A stretch of 12,142 nt of DNA. Origin: Actinomycetota bacterium. Its GTDB lineage: Bacteria > Actinomycetota > Nitriliruptoria > Euzebyales > Egibacteraceae. The stretch is taken from positions 1 through 12,142 of the forward strand of contig JAHWKQ010000045.1 in the NCBI GenBank assembly GCA_019347785.1, read 5' to 3'. The position numbers and the translations under genes were made by a program. Below the pieces are notes generated by a model. The model worked only from the letters and a program-made list of their open reading frames with translations, searched no databases and was not told the DNA's origin. Of this stretch, positions 5,326 to 12,073 are shown piece by piece. How positions within the stretch are numbered: the first letter of the stretch is position 1; each line of letters begins with the position of its first letter.

Positions 5326-6034
5326 GCCACACGACCCCCGCGGCGCACACCATCACCGCGGTCAGGGCCCCGGTCGCCACACCCGGCCACGGCGAGCCCG
5401 GGGGGACGGGGCGGGTGCCGACCGCGCGGACCCGCACCCTCTCCCCGGGCGGGACCCGCCAGGTCACCGTCGTCCCGCCGCGGCGGTCACCGGAGACCGG
5501 CCCACGCCCCCGGACCCGCCCGGTGCTGTGCAGCACCCGGCGCGGGAGGGTCGCGGACACCTCGTAGGCGACCGCCCCGGCGACCAGCCGGCGGGCCTGC
5601 GCCGGCGACAGGCCCAGCTCCCGCACGGCCGGCGTCGGCACGAGGCCGGCCCCCCCGCGCAGCACCATCCGTCGGCCGCGGACGACCAGGCGGAACGGGG
5701 ACAGCAGCCGCACCTCCGGGGCGGCCAGCGCGTCGGACAGCGCCGCCGACAGATCGCCGAGCTCGGCGGGGTCGGCGAACGCCGTGGAGACCGCCACGGT
5801 CCGCGCGCCGCCGGGCGCGGTCGTGTCCCGCACCCGCCACCCCGACCGGCGGAGCGGGCGGACCCGGGCGACGAGGTCGTCGAGGGGGTCGGCGCCGGCA
5901 CGCTCGGCGCGTGCGCGCAACGCCCGGTCGGCCGACACCGCCACGCCCAGGCGACCGCCGGCGTCGGCGTCGACGCGGACGTCGACGTTCAGCCGCAGCC
6001 GGCACCCGGACAGCGCCACGGCCAGCACGAGCAC
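5288..6034 (-). CDS. LppM-like lipoprotein with C-terminal membrane anchor
   Basis: A 248-residue secreted lipoprotein. The start region reads MLVLAVALSGC, with a lipobox (LSGC, Cys11) just after a very short hydrophobic stretch. The mature part begins RLRLNVDVRVDADAGG, and a conserved-looking late strand TTVTWRVPPG recalls the mycobacterial LppM domain. Near the end is a membrane helix (about 218-237) followed by six arginines, which would place the C-terminus inside the cell. It would thus be fixed to the membrane at both ends. LppM is linked to envelope/glycolipid biology in Mycobacterium; no activity is assigned here. GTG 6034 is the only usable start in frame: upstream codons stay open and hydrophobic/basic (RAAPVRRVAAV) but contain no ATG, GTG or TTG before entering the assembly-ATPase gene. 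No ribosome site is seen. It overlaps the convergent gene by 38 nt and is divergent from the assembly ATPase. Confidence 0.72.
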   Translation of the reverse strand: MLVLAVALSGCRLRLNVDVRVDADAGGRLGVAVSADRALRARAERAGADPLDDLVARVRPLRRSGWRVRDTTAPGGARTVAVSTAFADPAELGDLSAALSDALAAPEVRLLSPFRLVVRGRRMVLRGGAGLVPTPAVRELGLSPAQARRLVAGAVAYEVSATLPRRVLHSTGRVRGRGPVSGDRRGGTTVTWRVPPGERVRVRAVGTRPVPPGSPWPGVATGALTAVMVCAAGVVWLTRRRRRRGTAA

Positions 6035-6099
6035 CGCCGCGACGCGCCGGACCGGGGCGGCACGCGACCCCTGGGGCCGGGAGGCGATGGCGGCGGCGG

Positions 6100-6106
6100 T
6101 AAAGAT
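6100..6106 (+). promoter_or_regulatory. Possible -10 box (TAAAGAT) for the assembly ATPase gene
   Basis: The AT-rich TAAAGAT stands out in the G+C-rich divergent region. It ends seven bases before ATG 6114, the start of a six-codon ORF that runs into the ATPase start. A transcript starting at about 6113 would be almost leaderless for that mini-ORF. Confidence 0.35.
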
Positions 6107-6113
6107 TCCGGTG

Positions 6114-6119
6114 ATGCTA
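6114..6119 (-). promoter_or_regulatory. Possible -10 box (TAGCAT) for the lipoprotein gene
   Basis: TAGCAT on the minus strand lies in the 99-nt divergent region and would start transcription near 6107, leaving a leader of about 70 nt. There is no clear -35, so support is weak. Confidence 0.25.
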
Positions 6120-6134
6120 CCGAAGCAAGACTGA
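6114..6134 (+). CDS. Six-codon leader ORF overlapping the assembly ATPase start (candidate)
   Basis: ATG 6114 opens MLPKQD and stops at TGA 6132-6134, which overlaps the ATPase ATG (6134-6136) as TGATG. The ATPase ATG has only a weak purine run upstream, so termination-reinitiation is a reasonable way to start it. The ORF is too short to judge by composition and could be accidental. Confidence 0.3.
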   Translation: MLPKQD

Positions 6135-8050
6135 TGAGCAACGTGACGAAGCCCGAGCGGGCCGCCCGGGGGCCGGGCTCACGCCGGCGACTGGGCGAGC
6201 TGCTGACCGACGCCGGCGTGCTCACCCCCGACCAGCTCGAGGAGGCGCTCGCCAGCCGCGTGCAGGTCGAGGGCCGCCGGGAGCGGGTCGGCGAAGTGGT
6301 CGTGCGCCTGGCCATGGCCAGCGACTCGGACATCGCCAGGGCGCTGGCCGGCCAGCTCGGCCTGGAGCTGGTCGACGGCGACGACCTGCAGGTGGACGAG
6401 GAGGCCGCGAGGCTCATCCCCGCCACCCTCGCGCAGCGCCGCGAGCTGCTGCCGCTGCGGCGCGAGCCCGACGGAACGCTCGTCGTCGCCTGCGTCGACC
6501 CCACGAACGTGATCGGGCTGGACGACGTGCGGGTCCGCTCCGGCGCCGCCCGGGTGCGCCCCGTCGTGACGTCCGCATCGGTGGCCCAGGAGGCGATCCG
6601 CCGCGTCTTCGGCATCGACCACCGCGCCGGTGAGCTCATCGACGCCATCGGCGCCGACGCCTCGCCGGGCAACGCGCTGGACTCGATGGAGGCGGACCTG
6701 GCGAGCGCGGCCGGCGACGCGCCCGTCGCCCGCCTGCTGGAGGGCATCCTGTCCGACGCGCTGGCCGTCGGGGCCTCCGACGTGCACGTCGAGCCGGAGG
6801 AGCGCGTGACCCGGGTGCGCTACCGCGTCGACGGCGTGCTGCGGCAGACGATGACGGTCCCGCGCAGCACGAACAGCGCGCTGAGCTCCCGTCTGAAGCT
6901 GATGGCCGGCATGGACATCGCCGAGCGGCGCCGCCCCCAGGACGGCCGCAGCCGTCTCGCCAGCGACCACGGCGAGGTCGACCTGCGCGTGTCGAGCCTG
7001 CCGTCGATGCACGGCGAGACGATCGTCGTCCGCCTGCTGCGCAAGGGGGCCGAGCGGCTGTCGATGGCCGACCTGCGCTTCGACGCCGCCCAGGCCCCGC
7101 TCGTGCGCGGCGCGCTGTCCCGGCCCCAGGGGCTGGTGCTCCTCACCGGGCCGACGGGCTCGGGCAAGACGTCGACGCTGTACGCCTTCCTGGGAGAGCT
7201 GGCCGACGAGTCGCGCAACGTCATCACGATCGAGGACCCGGTCGAATACGAGCTGGGCGGCGTGAACCAGACGCAGGTCAACGACCAGATCGGCCTGACG
7301 TTCGCCCGCTCCCTGCGCACCGTGCTGCGCCAGGACCCCGACGTGGTCATGGTCGGCGAGATCCGTGACTCCGAGACCGCCATGCTGGCGCTGCAGGCGT
7401 CGCTGACCGGCCACCTGGTGTTCTCGACCCTTCACACCAACGACGCGCCCAACGCGGTCGTCCGCCTGCGCGACCTCGGCGTGCCCCCCTACCTGATCGC
7501 GAGCTCGCTGTCGCTGGTCGTCGCCCAGCGTCTGGTCCGCAACGTCTGCCCCCGGTGCGCGGCGCCGGTGCAGCCGTCCGAGCAACAGGCCAGCGACCTG
7601 TACCTGGCGCCGGCCGACATCGACAGCGGCGACTTCCGCCGCGGCCAGGGCTGCACCGCCTGCGACCGCAGCGGCTTCCGGGGTCGCTCGGGGCTGTTCG
7701 AGATGCTGCCCATCGACGCCGACGTCCGGGACCTGGTCAGCGGCAACGCCTCGGAGGCCGCGATCCGCCAGGCCGGACGCCGCGCGGGGATGCGCAACCT
7801 GCGCGAGGACGGCGTCGCCAAGGCGATGCGCGGGACCACCACGTTGGAGGAGGTCGCCCGCGTCACCTCGACGGAGACGCTGGGTGCCGGCAACTGCCCG
7901 GTGTGCGCCCAGGACGTCGAGGACGAGTTCGCCCGCTGCCCCTGGTGCGGGACGGACCTGCGGCCGGACAGCTGCGCGAACTGCCAGCGCCCGCTTGGCG
8001 AGGGCTGGCGGATCTGCCCCTCGTGCGGCACCCCGACGCAGACCTCCTAG
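6134..8050 (+). CDS. PilB/GspE-type assembly ATPase with C-terminal double zinc ribbon
   Basis: A 638-residue hexameric ATPase that powers type IV pilus or type II secretion-like assembly at the inner membrane. Order: GspE_N/MshEN-type domain (about 17-160, RRRLGELLTDAGVLTPDQLEEAL), then the ATPase core with Walker A GPTGSGKT (339-346), the Asp box IEDPVEYE, Walker B DVVMVGE (403-409) and the His box HLVFSTLHT (427-435). A zinc motif follows, CX2C (472, 475) and CX2C (507, 510). Residues 588-631 add eight more cysteines in CX2C pairs (588/591, 602/605, 614/617, 628/631), a double zinc ribbon not found in standard PilB or GspE. The protein is accordingly about 70 residues longer than usual. 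ATG 6134 is chosen because the MshEN domain begins soon after; the frame is open further upstream only across the opposing lipoprotein gene. No other pilus gene is in the window. Confidence 0.93.
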   Translation: MSNVTKPERAARGPGSRRRLGELLTDAGVLTPDQLEEALASRVQVEGRRERVGEVVVRLAMASDSDIARALAGQLGLELVDGDDLQVDEEAARLIPATLAQRRELLPLRREPDGTLVVACVDPTNVIGLDDVRVRSGAARVRPVVTSASVAQEAIRRVFGIDHRAGELIDAIGADASPGNALDSMEADLASAAGDAPVARLLEGILSDALAVGASDVHVEPEERVTRVRYRVDGVLRQTMTVPRSTNSALSSRLKLMAGMDIAERRRPQDGRSRLASDHGEVDLRVSSLPSMHGETIVVRLLRKGAERLSMADLRFDAAQAPLVRGALSRPQGLVLLTGPTGSGKTSTLYAFLGELADESRNVITIEDPVEYELGGVNQTQVNDQIGLTFARSLRTVLRQDPDVVMVGEIRDSETAMLALQASLTGHLVFSTLHTNDAPNAVVRLRDLGVPPYLIASSLSLVVAQRLVRNVCPRCAAPVQPSEQQASDLYLAPADIDSGDFRRGQGCTACDRSGFRGRSGLFEMLPIDADVRDLVSGNASEAAIRQAGRRAGMRNLREDGVAKAMRGTTTLEEVARVTSTETLGAGNCPVCAQDVEDEFARCPWCGTDLRPDSCANCQRPLGEGWRICPSCGTPTQTS

Positions 8051-8063
8051 GGTCCGACGCCGC

Positions 8064-8069
8064 TACGAT
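8064..8069 (+). promoter_or_regulatory. -10 box (TACGAT) for a leaderless GT2 transcript
   Basis: TACGAT lies in the 25-nt gap after the assembly ATPase and ends exactly six bases before GTG 8076. No ribosome binding site is present, so a transcript starting on the GTG is likely. No clear -35 is seen. Confidence 0.5.
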
Positions 8070-8075
8070 CCGCCG

Positions 8076-8837
8076 GTGCGCACGCTGGTGGTCGTCCCCA
8101 CCTATGAGGAGGCGGCGACCATCGAGCGCGTCGTCCAGGGGGTGCTGGCGTGCGCGGGCGACGCCGGGCTCGCCGAGGCGCTCGTCGTCGACGACGCGTC
8201 ACGCGACGGGACCGGCGCCCTCGCCGAGCGGCTCGCGGAGCGCGACGAGCGGATCCACGTGCTGCACCGCCCGGCCAAGGCGGGGCTGGGCAGCGCCTAC
8301 CGGGACGGCTTCCGGTGGGGCCTGTCGCGCGGGTACACCTCGCTGTGCCAGATCGACGCCGACCTGTCCCACGATCCCGCCGACCTGCCGCGGCTCCTGC
8401 GGGCGCTGCGCGGCGCGGACCTGGTGGTCGGCTCGCGGTACGTCCCCACCGGCGACGTCGCCGACTGGTCACCGGCGCGGGTCGCGCTGAGCCGGGGGGC
8501 GAACCGCGCGGTGCGCCTGCTCACGGGCCTGCCCGTGCACGACGCCACGTCCGGCTTCCGCGTGTTCCGGCGCACCGTGCTCGACACGCTCTCGCTGGGC
8601 TCGGTGCGCTCCGACGGGTACGCGTTCCAGGTCGAGATGGCGCTGCGGACCTGGCGGGAGGGCTTCCGGGTGGTGGAGGTGCCGATCGTGTTCGTCGAGC
8701 GGTGCGCCGGCTCGAGCAAGCTCAGCTGGGCGGTGGCGGCGGAGGCCGCGGCACGGCTGCCGCTCTGGGCGATGCGGTGGCCCCGCCGGGCCCCGCCGGC
8801 GCACCCGCGAAGCGTCGCCCGGACGATGCACCCCTGA
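8076..8837 (+). CDS. GT2 glycosyltransferase, polyprenol-phosphate mannose synthase-like
   Basis: A 253-residue GT-A fold enzyme of the dolichol-phosphate-mannose-synthase type. Such enzymes move mannose (or another sugar) from GDP/NDP-sugar to polyprenyl phosphate on the cytosolic membrane face, feeding lipoglycan and protein glycosylation. Motifs: VVPTYEE (6-12), VVDDASRDGT (37-46), IDADLSHDP with DxD (94-96), VVGSRYVPTG (117-126), DATSGFRVFRR (156-166), SDGYAFQVEM (179-188) and ERCAGSSKLSW (208-218). There are no C-terminal membrane segments, so it is of the single-domain, soluble-type architecture, like the catalytic domain of mycobacterial Ppm1. The leaderless GTG 8076 gives the expected MRTLVVVPTYEE start. 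Its final 116 nt overlap the end of the opposing PAP2 gene; conserved motifs end before or at the overlap. The specific donor sugar is inferred, not proven. Confidence 0.9.
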   Translation: MRTLVVVPTYEEAATIERVVQGVLACAGDAGLAEALVVDDASRDGTGALAERLAERDERIHVLHRPAKAGLGSAYRDGFRWGLSRGYTSLCQIDADLSHDPADLPRLLRALRGADLVVGSRYVPTGDVADWSPARVALSRGANRAVRLLTGLPVHDATSGFRVFRRTVLDTLSLGSVRSDGYAFQVEMALRTWREGFRVVEVPIVFVERCAGSSKLSWAVAAEAAARLPLWAMRWPRRAPPAHPRSVARTMHP

Positions 8838-9441
8838 GCGCGCCGGCGGCGTCGTGCCAGACGCCCGCCAGCCGGCCCGGCCAGACCGCGCCGAGCAGCA
8901 GGCCGAGCCCCGCGCCCCCCATGACGTCGGTGGGATAGTGCACGCCCACGTAGACGCGGATGGCGGCGATGTAGGCACCGACCGCGTCAAGGGCCGCACG
9001 GGTGGGCCCGGTCGGCCCGAGGGACGCGAGGACCGTCGTCACGGCGGCGCCGACGGCGGCGTGACCGGACGGGAAGGACGACCCCGCCGGCTGCCGGATG
9101 AGCCGCCGCACGCCCTCCGCCTCGTAGGGCCGCAGGCGCCGGACGCGGGTCTTGTTCAGCTGCGCCCCGTACCACGCCAGGGCCCCGGCGCCGACGACGT
9201 CGACCGCCGCCCGCCGACGGCCGGCGACGGCCAGGGCGGCGGCGAGGCCGGTGACCGCGTAGATGGAGCCCAGGTCGGTGGTGGCGGCGACCATCCGGTC
9301 CAGGACGGGCCCGCCCGCCAGCCGCAGGGCGTCGCCGGCGCGGACGTCGGCGCGCTGGGCGGCGGGGTACCGCAGCCCGTGCCACGACCCGGCCAGCAAC
9401 GCCAGGCCCAGGGCCGCCCGCCGCGGCCGTCGGGACCCCAC
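8722..9441 (-). CDS. PAP2-family membrane phosphatase
   Basis: A 239-residue integral membrane phosphatase of the PAP2 superfamily, which removes phosphate from lipids such as phosphatidate or undecaprenyl pyrophosphate. The three-part signature is complete: KTRVRRLRP (97-105), PSGH (124-127) and RVYVGVHYPTD (162-172), with H127 and H168 the expected catalytic pair. Hydrophobic stretches lie around 9-26, 60-73, 81-95, 128-141 and 173-187. GTG 9441 is the first usable start after the tatB stop (TAG, 9445-9443). A longer frame to 9549 would overlap tatB and adds a non-hydrophobic Pro/Arg stretch. The C-terminal 40 or so residues are low-complexity (Gly/Ala/Pro, ending in prolines) and lie in the 116-nt overlap with the GT2 gene. 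A role in recycling the polyprenyl carrier used by GT2 is an attractive inference. Confidence 0.88.
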   Translation of the reverse strand: MGSRRPRRAALGLALLAGSWHGLRYPAAQRADVRAGDALRLAGGPVLDRMVAATTDLGSIYAVTGLAAALAVAGRRRAAVDVVGAGALAWYGAQLNKTRVRRLRPYEAEGVRRLIRQPAGSSFPSGHAAVGAAVTTVLASLGPTGPTRAALDAVGAYIAAIRVYVGVHYPTDVMGGAGLGLLLGAVWPGRLAGVWHDAAGALRGASSGRRFAGAPAGPGGATASPRAAAVPRPPPPPPS

Positions 9442-9442
9442 G

Positions 9443-9787
9443 CTAGGTGGCGTCGGCGTCGAACGGCGGTGGCTGGTCGGCCGGCAGACGCCCGCGCCGG
9501 GCGGCGCCCGGCTCGGGCCGCCCGCGCGCGGAGGCCGCGACCGAGCCACGCAGGTCCGTGCTGCCGCGCAGCTCCCGGGAGGTCGCGCGGAGGTCGTCGG
9601 CGACGTCGCGTACGTCGCCGAGGTCGGCCGAGCGCTTCAGCTCGTCCAGGGTGGCGTTCGTCTCCTGCTTGAGCCGGCCGATGGTCCGCCCGGCGTTGCG
9701 CGCGAGCTCGGGCAGCTTCTCCGGCCCGAAGACGAACAGCGCGACCACGACCAGGGCCACGACCTCCCAGAAGCCCGGTGCGCTCAC
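9443..9787 (-). CDS. tatB: Sec-independent (Tat) translocase subunit TatB
   Basis: A 114-residue single-span membrane protein of the twin-arginine translocase, which exports folded proteins. Residues about 5-20 form the membrane helix with Glu8 near its start, followed by FGPEKLPELAR, the Gly-Pro hinge and amphipathic helix typical of TatB rather than TatA. A long charged helical region follows (to about 75) and the tail is Pro/Arg-rich and probably disordered. The start is GTG 9787, 20 nt after the htrA stop. The only purine-rich site, GAAGG, sits at the edge of that gap, so translation may partly depend on htrA. Position after an HtrA gene repeats the mycobacterial htrA-tatB order, which supports the TatB call. 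Confidence 0.88.
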   Translation of the reverse strand: MSAPGFWEVVALVVVALFVFGPEKLPELARNAGRTIGRLKQETNATLDELKRSADLGDVRDVADDLRATSRELRGSTDLRGSVAASARGRPEPGAARRGRLPADQPPPFDADAT

Positions 9788-9807
9788 TGGTGCACCATCC
9801 AGCCTTC

Positions 9808-11001
9808 CTACTGCGGCCGCTCGGCCAGGCGCGCGGTCACGGTCGTCGTCGCGCCGTCCCGACTGTAGGTGATCCGGACGCCCTCCCCCACCTCGCGCTC
9901 CCCGATGATCTCGACGAGCTCCTCCATCGACGCGACGGTGTCCCCGTCGACGGCCGTGATCACGTCGTCGGGGCGCAGGCCCACCTCCGCCGCGGGCGTC
10001 CCCGGCTGCACGTCGCGGACCAGCGCCCCGCCGTCAACCTGGCGTCGCCGTGCCATCGCCGGGGTCAGGCTCTCGCCCTCGATGCCAAGGTAGGGGTGTC
10101 GCACGACACCGTGGGCGATGAGCTCGTCGGCGACCTCGACGACGGTGTCGACGGGCACCGCGAAGCCGACCCCGGCGTTCGCCGGCACGCCGCCGCGGGC
10201 GATGATCGCCGAGTTCACCCCGATGAGCCGGGCGTCGGCACCCACGAGCGGCCCGCCGGAATTGCCCGGGTTGATGGGCGCGTCGGTCTGGATCACGTTG
10301 GGCAGCGACAGCCGCCGCGAGCCATGGCCGCTCAGGCTCAGCGGCCGGTCGACGGCGCTGACGACGCCGGCGGTGACGGTCCCCTCCAGGCCGAACGGGC
10401 TGCCGATGGCCACGGCCAGCTCCCCCACCCGTAGGTTCGACGAGTCGCCGCGTTGGATGGCGCCGACCCCCCGGCGATCGACGCGCACGACGGCCAGGTC
10501 GGTCGCCGGGTCAACCCCCACCAGCGACCCCGGCCCCCTGCGGCCGTCGGCGAACACGACCTCGATCGAGCCGGCCCCCTCGACGACGTGGTGGTTGGTG
10601 ACCACGTAGCCGTCGGAGCGGTAGACGAAGCCCGAGCCGTTGCCCGATCCCGCGCCGCCCCGCACGTCCACCTGCACCACGGTCGGCAGGACGGCGTCCG
10701 CGACGGCGGCCACGCGGCCCAGGTCGGCGCCGCCCTCCACGGCCACGGACGGGGCGCGGACGGGGCGGGCCTCACGGCCCCCCGTCGTGGCGCCGGGCCC
10801 CACCTCGAGCAGGACGAGCAGCAGGACGGCCGTGCACACCGCCGCCACCAGCCCGGCGGCGGCGGCCACGCCCAGCGTCCCGGCCAGCCCGCGTCCGGAC
10901 CGCGCGCGCGCCGGGGGCGCGGACGGGATGGGCGGGTAGGTCGCCGGCACGCGGTCGGCGGACGCGTCGTCACCATCCGACGTCGCCCGTGGATCGGTCA
11001 C
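9808..11001 (-). CDS. htrA: Membrane-anchored HtrA/DegP-type serine protease with PDZ domain
   Basis: A 397-residue S1C protease. It has a cytosolic Pro-rich N-terminus (1-38), one membrane helix (about 41-67), an extracytoplasmic trypsin-like domain (about 95-290) and one PDZ domain (about 301-395). The catalytic triad is visible: H138 in TNHHVV, D168 in ATDLAV and S248 in GNSGGPL. Such proteases degrade or hold misfolded envelope proteins, and in mycobacteria the homologue beside sigE also acts on the anti-sigma pathway. GTG 11001 is preceded by GAGAGGGG a few bases upstream. It lies 46 nt after the RseB-like gene and 20 nt before tatB, so one transcript is likely. No triad residue is missing and the length is typical. 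Confidence 0.93.
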   Translation of the reverse strand: MTDPRATSDGDDASADRVPATYPPIPSAPPARARSGRGLAGTLGVAAAAGLVAAVCTAVLLLVLLEVGPGATTGGREARPVRAPSVAVEGGADLGRVAAVADAVLPTVVQVDVRGGAGSGNGSGFVYRSDGYVVTNHHVVEGAGSIEVVFADGRRGPGSLVGVDPATDLAVVRVDRRGVGAIQRGDSSNLRVGELAVAIGSPFGLEGTVTAGVVSAVDRPLSLSGHGSRRLSLPNVIQTDAPINPGNSGGPLVGADARLIGVNSAIIARGGVPANAGVGFAVPVDTVVEVADELIAHGVVRHPYLGIEGESLTPAMARRRQVDGGALVRDVQPGTPAAEVGLRPDDVITAVDGDTVASMEELVEIIGEREVGEGVRITYSRDGATTTVTARLAERPQ

Positions 11002-11047
11002 GGTCCCCTCTCGTCACCGGTGCCGCGTCGTCCGGCCGGCGCGGTCC

Positions 11048-12073
11048 CTACCAGGGTGACAGCCAGGACCACAGCGCGCGCAACCCGCGGCCGAGCCGAT
11101 CGACCAGGCTGTCCCGCGGGGGGCCGGGCAGGGAACGCGCGATGGCCCACAGCTCGTCGGGCGGGATGTCGCCCACCAGCGCGTAGGTCACGTCGTCGCC
11201 CTGCCAGACCAGGCGCGTCGGTACCGCGCCCGGCCAGACGATGGCCCGGAAGCCCGGCTGCGTGGACGGCCGGCCCCCCGGCGGCAGCGCGTCCATGTCC
11301 GCTGCGCCGGGCTGCTGGAACAGCGACACGCGGTAGAGCCCGTCACCGTAGACGACCTGCAGCGGACTGGCGTCCGGCGATGACGCCGCGTACGCGCCCA
11401 GCGGGCGGTAGCCTCCCGGGAGCCGGCCCGGCACGTGCCAGCCCGCCGAGCGCAGCACCGCCAGGCCCGACTCGTCGACGGCCGCCTCCCGCTCCCCGGT
11501 GCCGCCGCCCGAGCCGCCCGAGCGTGCCCACCGCGGGCGCAGGTCCAACGACACCCAGGTGGCCAGGCGCAGCAGACGCCCGGCGCCGTCGTAGGACTGC
11601 CGCCGCAGGGTCAGCCCGCTCTCGTCGTCGATCCAGACCCGCTCGCGCAGGCGGCCGTCGGCGCGGCGGCGGATCTGGACGCGGGTGCACGGCCGGTCCA
11701 GCACCTGCTCGGAGCCGGTCACCCGGACCTCGTACTTGCGCTCCAGGTCCGGCAGACGGGCCATGTCGTCGCCGGGCGGCGCCAGTGCGAGCGTCACCGG
11801 CGTGCCCTCCACCGGAGAGCCCTCGTCGCTGTCGGGAGGGGCGAAGCGGATGGTCATGCGGTCCCGCACCCGGTGAGCGACCCTGGAGCGCACGACGCGG
11901 GCTCTGCCCCCCTCCCAGGAGGCCCACAGCGCCTCGCCGGTGTAGGGGGTCCGGGCCGCGCGGCGGGCGGCGGCGCGCAGCAGGTCCGCGGCGTCCGCGG
12001 CCGCCGAGCCCGGGAGCAGGACCAGGGTGGACAGCGCCACGGCCGCCAGCCCCAGGGCCCGGCGGGGGGTCAC
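11048..12073 (-). CDS. MucB/RseB-like periplasmic sensor protein
   Basis: A 341-residue exported protein. Residues 1-26 are a signal peptide (MTPRRALGLAAVALSTLVLLPGSAAA) without a lipobox, so it is probably soluble or peripherally bound outside the membrane. The N-terminal half (about 27-185) follows the MucB/RseB (LolA-like) pattern: YTGEALWASW, KYEVRVTGSEQVLDRPCTRV, and VWIDDESGLTLRRQSYDGAG. After a Gly/Ser linker (about 192-205), a smaller second domain contains PGRLPGGY, VVYGDGLYRVSLFQQPG and GDIPPDELWAIARSL. RseB-type proteins bind the anti-sigma factor and lipid-like stress signals and gate its cleavage. GTG 12073 overlaps the stop of the preceding gene as GTGA, indicating coupled translation, and htrA follows in 46 nt. 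The C-terminal LRALWSWLSPW is unusually tryptophan-rich. The family call rests on motif pattern plus neighbours. Confidence 0.82.
   Translation of the reverse strand: MTPRRALGLAAVALSTLVLLPGSAAADAADLLRAAARRAARTPYTGEALWASWEGGRARVVRSRVAHRVRDRMTIRFAPPDSDEGSPVEGTPVTLALAPPGDDMARLPDLERKYEVRVTGSEQVLDRPCTRVQIRRRADGRLRERVWIDDESGLTLRRQSYDGAGRLLRLATWVSLDLRPRWARSGGSGGGTGEREAAVDESGLAVLRSAGWHVPGRLPGGYRPLGAYAASSPDASPLQVVYGDGLYRVSLFQQPGAADMDALPPGGRPSTQPGFRAIVWPGAVPTRLVWQGDDVTYALVGDIPPDELWAIARSLPGPPRDSLVDRLGRGLRALWSWLSPW

Noticed and set aside
6179..7585. 468-codon minus-strand frame opposite the assembly ATPase
   Set aside because: Composition rich in Arg, His, Gln and Gly with no motif; an antisense shadow of a G+C-rich gene.
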